From positions 1 to 51,134 of the forward strand of contig JACRHC010000074.1 of assembly GCA_016217675.1 (NCBI GenBank): a DNA stretch of 51,134 nt. The letters are read 5' to 3'. The translations under genes were made by a program, and so were the position numbers. The notes beneath the pieces are model-generated. The model saw only the letters and a program-made list of their open reading frames with translations. It had not been told where the DNA came from and did not search any database. This DNA comes from Nitrospirota bacterium. GTDB taxonomy: Bacteria; Nitrospirota; Thermodesulfovibrionia; Thermodesulfovibrionales; UBA6898. Of this stretch, positions 36,480 to 47,132 are shown one piece after another. How positions within the stretch are numbered: the stretch's first letter is position 1; each line of letters starts with the position of its first letter.

Positions 36480-37832
36480 TCAGCCACTGTCAAGCATGGC
36501 GAGTATCTCGGCTGTCTTATCGCGCATCAGTTTTTCATCATCTCTTGCTTCCACATTTAAACGGACAACCGGCTCTGTGTTAGAACTCCTCAGATTAAAA
36601 CGCCATGACAGAAATGCCATACTAAGGCCGTCGGTGCGGTCTGTTGAAACTGCATCCCTTGCGTAGCGTTTCTCTATTTTCAGGATCGTGCCTGCAGGAT
36701 CGATCAGCGTTCTGTTGATCTCGCCGCTAACAGGGAACATGGCCATCCTCTCATTGACAAGCGCTGAGAGGGATTTTCCTGTTCTGCATATGATCCCTGC
36801 AACAAGGAGCCAGGGGATCATGCCGCTGTCGCAGTATGCAAAGTCCCTGAAGTAGTGGTGGGCTGACATCTCGCCGCCGTACACAGCATCTTCCATGCGC
36901 ATCCGTTCTTTGATGAAGGCATGGCCGGTTTTGGACTGCACGGGTATTCCGCCCGCCTCTTCCACCATATCGATGGTGTTCCAGGTAAGCCGCGGATCGT
37001 GAATGATACGCGCCCCGGGGTGCGTTGCAAGCAGTGTCTGCGCAAGGAGTCCGACAAGGTAATAGCCCTCGATGAATCTGCCTTTTTCATCAAAGAAGAA
37101 ACAGCGGTCAAAGTCTCCGTCCCAGGCAATACCGAGATCCGCACCATGAACAGTCACTGCTTCAGCCGTTACTGCACGATTTTCAGGAAGAAGAGGGTTG
37201 GGGATGCCGTTGGGGAATCTGCCGTCAGGTTCATGCTGTATTTTGATGAATTTGAAAGGCAGATGCTTTTCAAGAAGGTCGATGACAGGGCCTGCGCAGC
37301 CGTTGCCGGGGTTGACCACGATCCGCAGAGGTTTAAAAACGCTTTTATCTGCATAGCCGAGCAGATGGTCAATATAGTCGCTGCGGTGAGCAAGGGGATA
37401 GACGCTGCCTTTGCGGGGTGTTATGCTGAATGCGTCCCCTTCAGCCAATTCCCTGATCTTATGCAGACCGGTGTCGTTGCTTACAGGCTTTGCTGCCTCC
37501 CGGACCAGCTTCATGCCATTATAGTCAGCGGGATTATGGCTGGCAGTCACCATGATTCCACCGTCCATGCTGAACTGGAAGGTGCTGAAATAAACCTCTT
37601 CCGTGCCGCAGACGCCGATATCATGCACATCAGTCCCGGAGTCAAGCAGACCTTTGGTGAGGGCCGCAGTAAGAGCTGCACTCGACAGCCTGATATCCCG
37701 TCCAATGACTACACGCTTCGTCTTCAGGAACTCAGCATATGCCCTGCCGATGCGATAGGCAATATCCTCATTCAGTTCATCGGGAACCCTTCCCCGTATG
37801 TCGTAGGCTTTGAAACAGTTAATCCTGCTCAT
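36480..37832 (-). CDS. manB: Phosphomannomutase/phosphoglucomutase
   Basis: A 450-residue alpha-D-phosphohexomutase: [14 protein letters not shown], the catalytic-Ser loop [16 protein letters not shown] region ([13 protein letters not shown]), the metal loop [11 protein letters not shown], the sugar-binding [10 protein letters not shown] and the phosphate loop [12 protein letters not shown]. It makes mannose-1-phosphate for the ManC next door. The start at 37832 (MSRINC) is chosen because the longer frame from 37916 lies inside ManC and lacks family sequence. Confidence 0.9.
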   Translation of the reverse strand: MSRINCFKAYDIRGRVPDELNEDIAYRIGRAYAEFLKTKRVVIGRDIRLSSAALTAALTKGLLDSGTDVHDIGVCGTEEVYFSTFQFSMDGGIMVTASHNPADYNGMKLVREAAKPVSNDTGLHKIRELAEGDAFSITPRKGSVYPLAHRSDYIDHLLGYADKSVFKPLRIVVNPGNGCAGPVIDLLEKHLPFKFIKIQHEPDGRFPNGIPNPLLPENRAVTAEAVTVHGADLGIAWDGDFDRCFFFDEKGRFIEGYYLVGLLAQTLLATHPGARIIHDPRLTWNTIDMVEEAGGIPVQSKTGHAFIKERMRMEDAVYGGEMSAHHYFRDFAYCDSGMIPWLLVAGIICRTGKSLSALVNERMAMFPVSGEINRTLIDPAGTILKIEKRYARDAVSTDRTDGLSMAFLSWRFNLRSSNTEPVVRLNVEARDDEKLMRDKTAEILAMLDSG

Positions 37833-37854
37833 ATTCTGACCCTGGTTGGGAGAG

Positions 37855-39309
37855 CTATTTGTTGCTGCCTTTTCGGCCGTATCTGTCGTCGAACCTCTCG
37901 ATGTCATCCTCTCCAAGGTAGCTCCCCGACTGCACCTCGATCAGTTCCAGCGGTATTTTGCCGGGGTTTTCGAGCCGGTGTCTGGTCCCCAGAGGTATAT
38001 AGGTTGATTCGTTTTCACTTAACGTGAGCACCTCTTTGCCCTTTGTGATGCGTGCGGTACCTTTGACAACGATCCAGTGCTCGGCGCGGTGCTGGTGCAC
38101 CTGGAGAGAACTGCTTGCCCCGGGGTTCACCGTGATGCGTTTTACCTGAAAGCGCTCCTCACGGTTGATGCACTCATAGGCACCCCATGGCCGGTTCACC
38201 CTGCGGTGCAGGTTCGCCTCGCACCGGTTATCAGACTTCAGATGCGCTACGATCTGCTTTACCTTCTGGACCTTATTCTTATGGGACACCAGCACTGCAT
38301 CCGCTGTCTCGACAATGACAAGATCCTTGATGCCGACTGCGGCCACAAGCCTGCCTCCTGCGTGGATAAAGGAGTCCTTCACATCTCTCAGGATCACATC
38401 GCCGGAGACCGCGTTGCCGTTGTCATCGCGGGGGAGCACTTCCCATAGAGACGACCAGGAGCCCACATCGCTCCAGCCAGCGTCAAGTGGAATCACGACA
38501 GCTGATCCCGTCTTTTCCATAACAGCATAGTCAATAGAATCTGCCGGACATTCAGTGAACGCCTTTTCGTCGAGCCTTAAGAAATCGAGGTCCTTTGTCG
38601 CTCCTTTATCTGCCTTTTCGCACGCCTTGAGTATTTCAGGGGCATGGCGTTTCAGTTCCTTCAGATATACAGATGCCTTAAACATGAACATGCCGCTGTT
38701 CCACAAATAGTCGCCTGACTGCACGAATGACTTTGCCTTTGCCAGGTCTGGCTTTTCCTCGAAACGGGCAACCGTGAAGGCCGTGAGGCGTGAGGCTTTA
38801 TTCCTGACATCACCCTTAATCTTTAATGCCCTGCCCTTCCTGATATATCCGTAACCGGTAGCAGGAGAGCCCGGCACTATGCCAAAGGTAATCAGTTTGC
38901 CTGCCTCAGCATGTATCCTTCCTGTATGGACCGCAGCGAGAAAGGCAACCGTATTCTCTATCACATGGTCGGCCGGCAGCACCAGCAGTACCGGGTCCTT
39001 TTTCATTTTTATGGCGCGCAGCGCAGCAACCGCCACTGCCGGCGCCGTGTTTCTCCCTACCGGCTCCAGCACGATAGCCGAAGGCTTCACCTGCATGAGC
39101 CTCATCTGCTCTACGATCATAAAACGGTGACTTTCGTTTGCAATAACCAGTGGACCGGCAATATCTGCAATACCTGTGATGCGCCTCACGGTCTCCTGGA
39201 GCATGGTCTTTTCGCTGACAAGGGGCAGAAGCTGTTTTGGATAAAGCTCGCGGGAAAGCGGCCAGAGCCGTGTGCCTGAGCCGCCGGAAAGGATAACGGG
39301 TATTATCAT
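37855..39309 (-). CDS. manC: Mannose-1-phosphate guanylyltransferase/mannose-6-phosphate isomerase
   Basis: A 484-residue bifunctional enzyme. Residues 1 to about 300 are the nucleotidyltransferase ([43 protein letters not shown]), and residues about 355-480 the cupin isomerase ([35 protein letters not shown]). It makes GDP-mannose. Residues near 165-180 ([16 protein letters not shown]) appear longer than in common homologues and come from a short degenerate repeat at 38774-38796. It lies 4 bp after the GDP-fucose synthase gene and 22 bp before the mutase. Confidence 0.92.
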   Translation of the reverse strand: MIIPVILSGGSGTRLWPLSRELYPKQLLPLVSEKTMLQETVRRITGIADIAGPLVIANESHRFMIVEQMRLMQVKPSAIVLEPVGRNTAPAVAVAALRAIKMKKDPVLLVLPADHVIENTVAFLAAVHTGRIHAEAGKLITFGIVPGSPATGYGYIRKGRALKIKGDVRNKASRLTAFTVARFEEKPDLAKAKSFVQSGDYLWNSGMFMFKASVYLKELKRHAPEILKACEKADKGATKDLDFLRLDEKAFTECPADSIDYAVMEKTGSAVVIPLDAGWSDVGSWSSLWEVLPRDDNGNAVSGDVILRDVKDSFIHAGGRLVAAVGIKDLVIVETADAVLVSHKNKVQKVKQIVAHLKSDNRCEANLHRRVNRPWGAYECINREERFQVKRITVNPGASSSLQVHQHRAEHWIVVKGTARITKGKEVLTLSENESTYIPLGTRHRLENPGKIPLELIEVQSGSYLGEDDIERFDDRYGRKGSNK

Positions 39310-39313
39310 GCAA

Positions 39314-40327
39314 TCACCTCTGCGTTTCGCTTTTCACGTTCTTCAGATACCACTCATAAGTCGTTCTTATGCCCTCTTCAAGTGTTGTTTTTGGTTCCCA
39401 GCCGAGCGCTTTAAGCCTTGCTATATCAAGCAGTTTCCTTGGCGTGCCGTCAGGCCTGGTCTTGTCCCATACTATCGCCCCTTCAAAACCTGCGACCCTT
39501 CTGACCATCTCTGCGAGTTCTTTTATGCTCAGGTCCGAACCCATGCCTATATTTACAAATTCGCCGATCTGTTCTGCATCGTACCGCTCCATAAGAAACA
39601 CGCAGGCATCAGCAAGATCGTCAACATGCAGGAACTCGCGGCAGGGGGCCCCTGTGCCCCAGAGAATAACGTCAGCTGCCATCTGACCTTTTGCTTCATG
39701 AAATTTCCGGATCATTGCAGGCAGCACATGGGAATTCTGGAGATCGAAATTGTCATGGGGGCCATACAGGTTTGTCGGCATTACAGAAATAAAATTCGTT
39801 CCATACTGTTCATTAAAGTATCTGCAGAGCTTGATCCCTGCGATCTTCGCAACAGCATAGGGCTCATTCGTAGGCTCGAGGGTGCCGGTGAGCAGGTGCT
39901 CTTCCTTCATCGGCTGGGGAGCAAGCTTCGGATAGATGCAGGACGAACCGAGATTAAGCAGCTTTATCGCACCGATCCTGTAAGCCGCGTGGATCACATT
40001 AGAAGAGATCATGAGATTCTCGTATATGAAATCAGCCTTAAAGGTACTGTTGGCTAAAATGCCGCCGACCCTGGCAGCAGCAAGAAAGATATATTCAGGC
40101 CGCTCTTTTTCGAAAAAAGCCTCAACATCAGCCTGACGGATTAGATCGAGTTTTTGAAAACTGAGGCCTGGATCAAGAGCTCCACACGGCTGTCTGTTGT
40201 GATAACTGGCGATGATATTCTTATATCCGGCTGCAAGCAGACGTTTGATAAGTGCCGTGCCTACCATGCCGGTTCCGCCGGCTACGAATATCTTCGACTC
40301 TCTGTTCATGATCTCTTCTTCACTCAT
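39314..40327 (-). CDS. fcl: GDP-L-fucose synthase
   Basis: A 337-residue short-chain dehydrogenase-type epimerase/reductase. It has [17 protein letters not shown] (NADP site), [10 protein letters not shown], the catalytic [11 protein letters not shown] and [18 protein letters not shown]-type region ([14 protein letters not shown], Tyr and Lys), and [10 protein letters not shown]. It turns GDP-4-keto-6-deoxymannose into GDP-L-fucose. The start overlaps the gmd stop by 8 bp; an alternative ATG at 40309 would remove six residues. Confidence 0.92.
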   Translation of the reverse strand: MSEEEIMNRESKIFVAGGTGMVGTALIKRLLAAGYKNIIASYHNRQPCGALDPGLSFQKLDLIRQADVEAFFEKERPEYIFLAAARVGGILANSTFKADFIYENLMISSNVIHAAYRIGAIKLLNLGSSCIYPKLAPQPMKEEHLLTGTLEPTNEPYAVAKIAGIKLCRYFNEQYGTNFISVMPTNLYGPHDNFDLQNSHVLPAMIRKFHEAKGQMAADVILWGTGAPCREFLHVDDLADACVFLMERYDAEQIGEFVNIGMGSDLSIKELAEMVRRVAGFEGAIVWDKTRPDGTPRKLLDIARLKALGWEPKTTLEEGIRTTYEWYLKNVKSETQR

Positions 40328-41495
40328 GATACCTCATAACCTTAAAGCCCTTACTTTCACAGAGACGATCTTTTTGAGCCTCTTTCAGGTCTTCGGCAAC
40401 CATTTCTGAAACGAGCTGTCTGAATGATATCTCGGGCTTCCAGCCCAGCTTCTTCCTGGCCTTTGAAGCATCGCCAAGAAGGGTCTCGACCTCTGTCGGC
40501 CTGAAATACCGGGGATCGATCTCCACCACAATGTCTCCGGGTCGGAGACCGTGATGGGTGATGGGTGATGCGTGATCAGTGTCAGATCGGCCTCTGCTGC
40601 TTATCGCCTTCTGCTTACCGCTTATGTTAGTGATAATGCCCTTCTCTTTCGCGCCCTTTCCCTTCCAGGCAATAGTTATACCGACTTCTTTGAACGCATG
40701 GCCGACAAAATCTCTTACAGAATACTGCCTGCCTGTTGCAATGACATAGTCATCCGGGTTCTTCTGCTGAAGCACGAGCCACATGGCATTGACATAGTCC
40801 TTTGCATGGCCCCAATCCCTTTTTGCATCAATGTTGCCGAGATAAACCTTTTTCTGAAGGCCCAGGCAGATGCGGGCAACAGCCCGGGTGATCTTTCTGG
40901 TTACGAATGTCTCTCCCCTTACAGGAGATTCATGGTTGAAGAGAATGCCGTTGCTTGCATGCATGGCGTAAGCCTCACGGTAATTCACCGTGATCCAGTA
41001 TGAATAGAGCTTGGCAACCGCGTAAGGGCTCCGTGGATAAAAAGGTGTGGTCTCTTTCTGTGGCGTCTCCTGCACCTTGCCGTAGAGCTCGCTCGTGGAC
41101 GCCTGATAGAACTTCACCTTTTTTGTCATCTTCAGAATGCGCAGGGCCTCAAGGAGCCTGAGCGTACCAAGAGCATCAGCGTTTGCCGTATATTCAGGCG
41201 TTTCAAATGAAACATGCACATGCGACTGGGCAGCAAGGTTATAGATCTCGTCCGGCCGGGTCTCCCGGATGATACGGATAAGGTTGGTAGAATCGGTAAG
41301 ATCGCCATAATGGAGCCTGAACCTGGACTTTTTTTCATGGGGGTCCTGATAGAGGTGGTCAATCCTCTGTGTGTTAAACGATGACGAACGGCGCCTGATG
41401 CCGTAAACCATGTATCCTTTTTTCAGGAGAAGTTCAGCCAGGTATGCCCCGTCCTGCCCTGTTATCCCTGTAATGAGTGCAGTCTTCTGTTTCAT
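40320..41495 (-). CDS. gmd: GDP-mannose 4,6-dehydratase
   Basis: A 391-residue SDR-type dehydratase: [44 protein letters not shown] and [15 protein letters not shown] (catalytic Tyr-Lys), [10 protein letters not shown] and [19 protein letters not shown]. It makes GDP-4-keto-6-deoxymannose from GDP-mannose, feeding the fucose synthase. The loop between KGI and GDIVVEID is about 18 residues longer than in E. coli Gmd (reading [19 protein letters not shown]) and comes from a 7-bp degenerate tandem array at 40551-40623. The frame is intact. Confidence 0.93.
   Translation of the reverse strand: MKQKTALITGITGQDGAYLAELLLKKGYMVYGIRRRSSSFNTQRIDHLYQDPHEKKSRFRLHYGDLTDSTNLIRIIRETRPDEIYNLAAQSHVHVSFETPEYTANADALGTLRLLEALRILKMTKKVKFYQASTSELYGKVQETPQKETTPFYPRSPYAVAKLYSYWITVNYREAYAMHASNGILFNHESPVRGETFVTRKITRAVARICLGLQKKVYLGNIDAKRDWGHAKDYVNAMWLVLQQKNPDDYVIATGRQYSVRDFVGHAFKEVGITIAWKGKGAKEKGIITNISGKQKAISSRGRSDTDHASPITHHGLRPGDIVVEIDPRYFRPTEVETLLGDASKARKKLGWKPEISFRQLVSEMVAEDLKEAQKDRLCESKGFKVMRYHE
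40551..40623 (+). repeat. Degenerate 7-bp tandem array inside gmd
   Basis: Read on the plus strand, GTGATGG, GTGATGG, GTGATGC, GTGATCA and GTGTCAG run in series from 40551. The next stretch, read on the other strand, shows TAAGCGG, TAAGCAG, AAGGCGA, TAAGCAG. It codes for the extra loop in Gmd without a frameshift or stop codon. Similar arrays are in ManC and in the PglF-type gene. Confidence 0.6.
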
Positions 41496-41512
41496 CTGTC
41501 TATCCTCTCCCT

Positions 41513-42820
41513 CTAAGCCTTCAGGATCTTCCTGTCGTGTATCCCGGCTCTGTGAAAAGCATTTCGTGTATCAATAATGCAGGCAGCATGCCGAGCGATG
41601 AATTGATAATCGTACGCAGAGTGGTCGGTCAGGAGCAGGACAATATCCGCTTTTTTCAGCTCCGCAGGCGTCAGTTTCCTGGACCGCATGTCAATATCAG
41701 GATAATGGCGGTGTCCTCTGCAGACCGGGACCAGGGGATCGCTATATTCCACCCGGGCGCCCTTTTCCTTCAGGAGCTGCATGATGCGCATGGAAGGCGA
41801 TTCTCTCTGATCGTCTACATCCTTTTTGTAAGCAACCCCCAGGATCAATACCCTGGCCCTGTTCATGCTCTTGCCTTTTTCGTTCAGGGCATCAATCGTT
41901 TTCTGTACCACATAATACGGCATGCCGGTGTTGATCTCGCCTGCCAGTTCGATAAAGCGCGTTGAAAAATCAAACTCCCGTGCCTTCCACGTGAGATAAA
42001 AGGGGTCGATCGGGATGCAGTGGCCGCCGAGGCCGGGGCCGGGGTAGAAGGCCTGAAACCCGAAGGGCTTTGTCTTTGCCGCTTCTATAACCTCCCAGAT
42101 ATCGATATCCATCTTGTCAAAGAGCATTTTCATTTCATTGACAAGGGCAATATTGACCGAGCGGTAGATATTTTCAAGAAGCTTTGCTGCTTCTGCAACC
42201 TTTGGTGAAGAAACAGGTACTGTCTTTGTTACAACCCTGTCATACAGGGCCGTTGCAGCCCTGAGGCATTGCGCTGAATAGCCGCCGACCACCTTGGGGA
42301 TAGTCGAGGTCGAAAAGTCTTTGTTGTTGGGGTCTTCACGCTCAGGAGAAAAGGCGAGATAGAAATCCCTTCCGGCCTTCAGTCCCTTTTCTTCAAGTAT
42401 CCGCTTCAGGTCTTCATCCGTGGTGCCGGGATAAGTGGTCGATTCAAGGACCACAAGCTGCCCCTTTCTGAGATGCTGCGCTATGGCCCTGCCGGTGCTG
42501 AAGACATAGCTCATGTCAGGTTCGCGGTTTTTATTGAGCGGCGTAGGAACGCAGATGATAATGCAGTCCATATCCGGCAGATGACTGAAGTCGGTTGTCG
42601 GCGTGAAATGTGTGGCGTGGAGCGTGATCTGGGAGGCAGGGATATGCTTTATGTAACTCTTGCCTTTTTTGAGGAGTTCGACCTTTCTCTGGTCTAAATC
42701 AAACCCCGTCACCGCAAACCCGGCCCTGCAGAACTCGATAACCAGCGGCAGGCCGACATAACCCAGCCCGATCACGCCGATCTTAGCCTTGTTGTTCTTG
42801 ATTTTATTCAGAAGATCCAT
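41513..42820 (-). CDS. UDP-N-acetyl sugar 6-dehydrogenase (WbpA/WecC family)
   Basis: A 435-residue nucleotide-sugar dehydrogenase: [21 protein letters not shown] (NAD site), [51 protein letters not shown], the catalytic Cys in [13 protein letters not shown] and [17 protein letters not shown]. It oxidises UDP-GlcNAc or UDP-ManNAc to the uronic acid; which one is unclear. The start at 42820 ([10 protein letters not shown]) follows GGGGGCG; a longer frame starts at 42847. Confidence 0.88.
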   Translation of the reverse strand: MDLLNKIKNNKAKIGVIGLGYVGLPLVIEFCRAGFAVTGFDLDQRKVELLKKGKSYIKHIPASQITLHATHFTPTTDFSHLPDMDCIIICVPTPLNKNREPDMSYVFSTGRAIAQHLRKGQLVVLESTTYPGTTDEDLKRILEEKGLKAGRDFYLAFSPEREDPNNKDFSTSTIPKVVGGYSAQCLRAATALYDRVVTKTVPVSSPKVAEAAKLLENIYRSVNIALVNEMKMLFDKMDIDIWEVIEAAKTKPFGFQAFYPGPGLGGHCIPIDPFYLTWKAREFDFSTRFIELAGEINTGMPYYVVQKTIDALNEKGKSMNRARVLILGVAYKKDVDDQRESPSMRIMQLLKEKGARVEYSDPLVPVCRGHRHYPDIDMRSRKLTPAELKKADIVLLLTDHSAYDYQFIARHAACIIDTRNAFHRAGIHDRKILKA

Positions 42821-42853
42821 GCATCGCCCCCGTTGAAATGCTGACAATTTGGT

Positions 42854-43258
42854 TTATGATCGTTTTTCGATCCTAATGCCTTCAATTTTTTCGAAATCCC
42901 GCGCATTTGCAGTGACAATGGTGTAATCCATGGAAAGCGCAGTTGCCGCTATGATAAGGTCGTGGGCTCCAACATGTACGCCCTTTTTTGCCAACGTTGC
43001 CCATAGCCGTGCATAGATGCGAGCTACTGCAGTGTCAAAAGGAAATGCCGGGAAAAGTTCTATGACCTTTTCAACGAATGCCAGTCTTTTTGTCTTGCGT
43101 GATTCGGTGTCTGCGCGTTCAACCCCGTGCAGAAGCTCGGCAACGGTAACAACGCTTATGCCAAAAGGTTCATCTTCACGACCGCGAACAAGCGTATCTA
43201 TATTCTCCGTGTTACGCTCAAGCGAGATGATCTCGCTTGTGTCGAAGATTACTCCCAT
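42854..43258 (-). CDS. vapC: VapC-type PIN-domain toxin
   Basis: A 134-residue PIN nuclease with the acidic residues VIFDTSEIISLE (Asp6), VAELLHGVERA (Glu), GAHDLIIAATAL (Asp) and TANARDFEKI. Such toxins cut RNA. It overlaps the antitoxin gene by 10 bp. It lies between two sugar genes, 33 bp upstream of the dehydrogenase on the same strand. Confidence 0.88.
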   Translation of the reverse strand: MGVIFDTSEIISLERNTENIDTLVRGREDEPFGISVVTVAELLHGVERADTESRKTKRLAFVEKVIELFPAFPFDTAVARIYARLWATLAKKGVHVGAHDLIIAATALSMDYTIVTANARDFEKIEGIRIEKRS

Positions 43259-43530
43259 GAACTGCTATCAGGCATTGCAGGTTGATCATGGCACACGTCA
43301 TTAATATCACGCGCAAACTGCAGGCTATCCTCGCCGAGGCGGGGAAGGTTCTTAATGAGCAGCCGAAGCTCGCTCATTGTCCGAAGAATTCCTATTGATT
43401 CAACAGGTACAATCGCAGCCGTCGGTTTGCCCCCCCTCATCACGGTAAAGGAATCCCGTTTATATTTTACTGAGTTAAGTATTTCCGAGAACTCCCGTGC
43501 AGCATCAGTTGCATTAATCGTCTTTATCAT
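43249..43530 (-). CDS. vapB: Phd/YefM-type antitoxin
   Basis: A 93-residue antitoxin: INATDAAREFSEILNSVKYK, then RGGKPTAAIVPVESI, the standard Phd/YefM DNA-binding fold, with a C-terminal toxin-binding tail (LGEDSLQFARDINDVCHD). It overlaps the toxin start and likely represses the pair. Confidence 0.85.
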   Translation of the reverse strand: MIKTINATDAAREFSEILNSVKYKRDSFTVMRGGKPTAAIVPVESIGILRTMSELRLLIKNLPRLGEDSLQFARDINDVCHDQPAMPDSSSWE

Positions 43531-43722
43531 ACAAATATCCTCTCTGATAATCTGATAATCTTATTATGCTATTATCATGTGTCAATATACTATAGGCCGC
43601 TCATTCTGTCAATATTACCCAACCAAAGAGTAAAATTGCTCATTAGATGAGTAACTGTGCAGATCGTATGAAAGCCCTTGGTCTCATGTCTCACGTCCTT
43701 ATACTCACGACTTACCAATTAC

Positions 43723-43800
43723 GGTCTCTTTGTCTTTTTGAAAAGCATCAGGAAGGGGTTGAGGAGATAATAGGGGAGGGTCTTCAGGGAGCTGCGAGGA
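43723..43800 (-). pseudogene. Remnant (25 codons) of a nucleotidyltransferase 3' end
   Basis: Read on the minus strand this gives PRSSLKTLPYYLLNPFLMLF and then KKTKRP, nearly identical to the C-terminus of the gene at 45924-47057. Only the last 25 or so codons remain. A second remnant is at 44412-44615. It lies just downstream of the HicA toxin gene. The rest of 43531-43805 holds nothing else I can recognise. Confidence 0.75.
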
Positions 43801-43805
43801 AAATA

Positions 43806-44024
43806 TTATTTGACTTTTATGAAGTCATCCAACGATATGCCGCTTTTTCTTATCAGCCCGCGCAATAATCCAGGGGCTAATTCCTTATGATTTGGAATTG
43901 ATAGTGTGGGTCTCGACTGATGATAGAGTATCATGTGGCTGCCGGTCTGATGATCTATGGAGTAGCCAAACTGTTCAAAGATCCTGACTGTATCTTTTCC
44001 GGAAAGATTGGAGAGTATCCCCAC
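43806..44024 (-). CDS. hicA: HicA-type toxin
   Basis: A 72-residue dsRBD-like mRNA interferase: LSGKDTVRIFEQFGYSIDHQ, the catalytic His in TGSHMILYHQ, IPNHKELAPGLLRGLIRKSG. It starts right after the antitoxin stop codon at 44025, the HicBA order. Confidence 0.88.
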   Translation of the reverse strand: MGILSNLSGKDTVRIFEQFGYSIDHQTGSHMILYHQSRPTLSIPNHKELAPGLLRGLIRKSGISLDDFIKVK

Positions 44025-44243
44025 CTAAACAGTGACCTCTCCCAAGAAGACATCCTGTTCTTCGTGACGATCCAGTCTTCCGTGTTTTTCCTCTACAAGC
44101 AGCCATCCCTTTATTGCATCTTTTATGTTTTGGAGCGCCTCATCCATAGTCTTGCCCTGGCTCATACAGCCGACGAGTTCAGGGGCATCCACAACATAGC
44201 CATCATACTCGGTGTCATGGGTAATAACGACCTTGAATTTCAT
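44025..44243 (-). CDS. hicB: HicB-type antitoxin
   Basis: A 72-residue HicB-like protein: MKFKVVITHDTEYDGYVVDA, PELVGCMSQGKTMDEALQNI, KDAIKGWLLVEEKHG. The start at 44243 has GGAGG 7 bp upstream; a longer frame to 44393 has no family sequence. It partners HicA. Confidence 0.87.
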   Translation of the reverse strand: MKFKVVITHDTEYDGYVVDAPELVGCMSQGKTMDEALQNIKDAIKGWLLVEEKHGRLDRHEEQDVFLGEVTV

Positions 44244-44411
44244 ACCAAACCTCCGCGCATATATTTCTAAGTCTAAGTATATCACATCTACGCTTAACCC
44301 CTTAGCCTTTATCACGTCTGACAGATCACACCTTATCCGTCCCGATCGCCCCGGCGACTCGGACCCGTCTGTGGCGGGCACTTCAGTTTTCACACCTCAC
44401 AGCCGCCTGGG

Positions 44412-44615
44412 TTATCGTCTGGTCTTTTTGAAAAGCATCAGGAAGGGGTTGAGGAGATAATAGGGAAGAACCTTCAGGAAACCGCGGGGGATGTTGTACC
44501 GAAGGCGGACATTGGCGGGACTGGGGAAGGCTCTTCGGGAGATAACTTCATAGGCGTATTGCAGCAGGAAGACGAATGGTAATCCTTGCACCGCATGTTT
44601 TAGCTTTCCCCTCTT
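44412..44615 (-). pseudogene. Remnant (about 68 codons) of a nucleotidyltransferase 3' end
   Basis: On the minus strand this reads FVFLLQYAYEVISRRAFP, then VRLRYNIPRGFLKVLPYYL and LNPFLMLFKKTRR, clearly related to the C-terminus of the gene at 45924-47057 (VRLRYNLPRGSLKVLPYYL). There is no start codon or N-terminal part, and an in-frame TAG lies just upstream. The flanking DNA after the stop (near 44360-44400) also resembles that after 45924. It fills most of the 375-bp gap between HicB and the ATPase. Confidence 0.8.
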
Positions 44616-44618
44616 TTG

Positions 44619-45740
44619 CTACGTCTCAAGCTCTTCAAGCCAACTGCCGGCTTTTTTTACAGGAATGCCGTTGATCAGAAGTTCCCTTTTGAGGCTTTTG
44701 ACAAGGAGGATGGTAGCTGTTTCTTTCGGGAAAAAACCGCAGAAGTGTTTAAGAGAGGCAGTCTCTGTATCTGATAGTTTGGTTTCGATGAGCCACTCTG
44801 TCTTCCCGTCACGCATGGTCAGAAAATCCACCTCTCGTTTTTCCTTGTCCCTCACGTAATGGAGCGCACATTTTTCTCCAACTGTATCTTCAAGAAAATG
44901 GAGCCGTTTCAGCAGAGCGCAGGCAACCGCATTTTCGAACCTTGCCCCTTCATCGTCCTTGACAAGACCGGTATCATAAAAGTAGATCTTCGGCTGCTTG
45001 ATCAGGCTCCTGGCTATATTGCGGTGATAGGGCGTTACCACAAAGATGATATATAGGGATTCCAGTATGCTGACCCAGAGTTTCACTGTATGGGGAGAAA
45101 CCTGCAGGTCCCGAGACAGGGATTCATAGGAAATGGTGCTTCCAACTGCATTGCGAAGCAGTTCCACCAGGGTTTCCATGCTTCTAAGGTTCCTGACAGC
45201 CGCTATGTCCAGCAAGTCCTCACGCAGAATACGGTCTATATGTGAGCGCCGCCAGCGCTTTGCATCTTCGTCGCTCCCCTTGAGAAAAGGCTCGGGAAAA
45301 CCTCCGAGCCTCATGATCTGTTCCAGGGCCGTATCAGCCTTATACTGTCCTCTGACCTCAGCCACAGAGAAGGGGTGTAATCGGTAGGCATGAAACCGGC
45401 CGGCCAAGGAATCCCCCCCCTTCCGGTAGATATCAAGGCGGGATGATCCAGTCACAAGAAGGCGGGGCCTCACTCCCTCGGTATCATAAACTCCCTTGAT
45501 CCAGCTCTTCCATTTTCTTATCTTGTGAAGTTCATCAAAGATCACCAGGTCGCAATCACGGCGCCAGGCCTGTTTTTGAATGAGCAGGCGATGCTCCACA
45601 TTGTCCATGTTGAAATATTCCGCGTTATCCGGATAGAGCGCTCTGGATAACGTCGTTTTTCCCACCTGGCGAGGGCCGCTCAAAAGGACCATCTTCTCAC
45701 TGAGGTCTGTTTTAATGTACTTCTCAATGCTGCGCTTCAT
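44619..45740 (-). CDS. AAA_14/DUF4143-family ATPase
   Basis: A 373-residue ATPase with Walker A LLSGPRQVGKTTLSRALYP, Walker B DLVIFDELHK and VTGSSRLDI, followed by a DUF4143 domain (GGFPEPFL, PKIYFYDTGLVK, EVDFLTMRDGKTEWLIETKL). The last part looks like a PD-(D/E)XK-type nuclease core. The family is common and often horizontally transferred, but its role is unclear. It lies between a remnant and an intact copy of the nucleotidyltransferase, so it probably arrived with the duplication. Confidence 0.85.
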   Translation of the reverse strand: MKRSIEKYIKTDLSEKMVLLSGPRQVGKTTLSRALYPDNAEYFNMDNVEHRLLIQKQAWRRDCDLVIFDELHKIRKWKSWIKGVYDTEGVRPRLLVTGSSRLDIYRKGGDSLAGRFHAYRLHPFSVAEVRGQYKADTALEQIMRLGGFPEPFLKGSDEDAKRWRRSHIDRILREDLLDIAAVRNLRSMETLVELLRNAVGSTISYESLSRDLQVSPHTVKLWVSILESLYIIFVVTPYHRNIARSLIKQPKIYFYDTGLVKDDEGARFENAVACALLKRLHFLEDTVGEKCALHYVRDKEKREVDFLTMRDGKTEWLIETKLSDTETASLKHFCGFFPKETATILLVKSLKRELLINGIPVKKAGSWLEELET

Positions 45741-45923
45741 AGTGACTATTCTGCACTAAGATGCATAAATGTCAAGACTAAACTGCGTTACGCTGCAATA
45801 AAGTCATAAGATATGAGGGCGATATCCGGCAGTCAGATCAGTTACTTTTAATGCCACATGCTTTCTTGCGACTCAGCCGTCCCGACAGACCCGCCTGTGG
45901 CTGGCGCCTCATGTATTTACGTT

Positions 45924-47057
45924 TTACAGTCTCTTTGTCTTTTTGAACAGCATGAGGAAGGGGTTGAGGAGGTAATAGGGCAGAACCTTCAGGGAGCCGC
46001 GGGGGAGGTTGTAACGGAGGCGGACCTCGGCGAGAGGCGGGAAGATTCTTCGCAGGAGTACTCTGAAAGTATCCACGGGGGAGTCAAGAAGGAGCAAAAA
46101 CATAACCATCCTGAGACGGGTATTCACGCGGGACTTGAAAAGACCAGCCATGACTCTGTCTTTAATAAGCTCATATCCAGGCATTCTGGAGCGCTGAACA
46201 GCCTCAGGGATCTCCGCAAAGAAAATATCCTGAAGGAGATTTATGGCAAAATTTGCAAGCCGTTCCATCTTTAATTCTCCGGCATATCTCATGAACTTGT
46301 CCCAGTCAAAGGCCATGTTCCGTCCGGAGACTATCCCAAGGGGAAGCATGAAAAACCTGAGAGGCAGAAACCCCTTGGAAAATAAGCGAAAGACCAGATA
46401 AAGGAGCAGTTTTTCATGCGACAGCTGAAAGATCCTGTGTCCCCGATATTCAATCTCCTTTGCATCCTCCCACCAGTAATCCGGATCAGCACGGAAATAG
46501 CGAATTACCAGATTCCAGTGCAACTCCAGCACCGTTTTATTCCTGTGAAAGCGGAGGTGATTGGTGTCGGACAGCTGGTCCTGCTCACTGATCTCCCTGC
46601 TGATTTCATATCCTGTTGCAATGAGGCTTTCCCGTGCTTTTTTCAGGTCATCCCGCTGCACAAGCAGATCTATATCAGATGTGGGGTACAGACCGATGTC
46701 GCCGAGCAGGGTCTCGGCCGCAAAAGAGCCCTTCAGAGGGATAGAGCTGATCCCTGCCCTTCGCAGGATATCGATTATATGCAATGTCTCATCAAGATGA
46801 GCCGTATTTCTCTGTATGTTTGCTACGTAGTGCGTCCTCAATTTCTGCATGACTCCCTGAGGGACCATCTGAAACGCTGAAAGGTTTTTATAGAGCAGGG
46901 GTGTTACCTGGTTAAGGTTTGCAATCTGAAACAGCCGGACATAGTCAATCGGCCCTGAACTGCCGGAGAGGAGTGTTCGAACGTTCTGCATGACGCTGTC
47001 AGATGGCATGGGCTGAGAGAGAAGGAGAACGATATGTTCTTCTATCAGTAATTGCAT
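45924..47057 (-). CDS. Nucleotidyltransferase-like protein (NTP_transf_5)
   Basis: A 377-residue protein of the uncharacterised NTP_transf_5 family: IPLKGSFAAETLLGDIGLY, then PTSDIDLLVQRDDLKKARE with the GS and D-x-D features of the nucleotidyltransferase fold, and LELHWNLV and HRIFQLSHEKLLLYL further on. Such genes are frequent in capsule and O-antigen clusters, but the acceptor is unknown. Its 3' end is duplicated twice upstream, at 43723-43800 and 44412-44615. Confidence 0.8.
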   Translation of the reverse strand: MQLLIEEHIVLLLSQPMPSDSVMQNVRTLLSGSSGPIDYVRLFQIANLNQVTPLLYKNLSAFQMVPQGVMQKLRTHYVANIQRNTAHLDETLHIIDILRRAGISSIPLKGSFAAETLLGDIGLYPTSDIDLLVQRDDLKKARESLIATGYEISREISEQDQLSDTNHLRFHRNKTVLELHWNLVIRYFRADPDYWWEDAKEIEYRGHRIFQLSHEKLLLYLVFRLFSKGFLPLRFFMLPLGIVSGRNMAFDWDKFMRYAGELKMERLANFAINLLQDIFFAEIPEAVQRSRMPGYELIKDRVMAGLFKSRVNTRLRMVMFLLLLDSPVDTFRVLLRRIFPPLAEVRLRYNLPRGSLKVLPYYLLNPFLMLFKKTKRL

Positions 47058-47132
47058 ACAGATTATTCTAAGCGGGAGCAGAGTACATGTTGAGGCAGCA
47101 GCAGTCGTTTCATGGAAATATTCGCGCCTTTA

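Noticed and set aside
36921-38027. Long plus-strand open frame (368 codons) across the mutase and ManC genes
   Set aside because: It crosses two well-supported minus-strand genes and shows no family sequence.
39272-40057. Plus-strand open frame opposite the GDP-fucose synthase
   Set aside because: The minus strand carries all the enzyme's motifs; the plus reading looks random.
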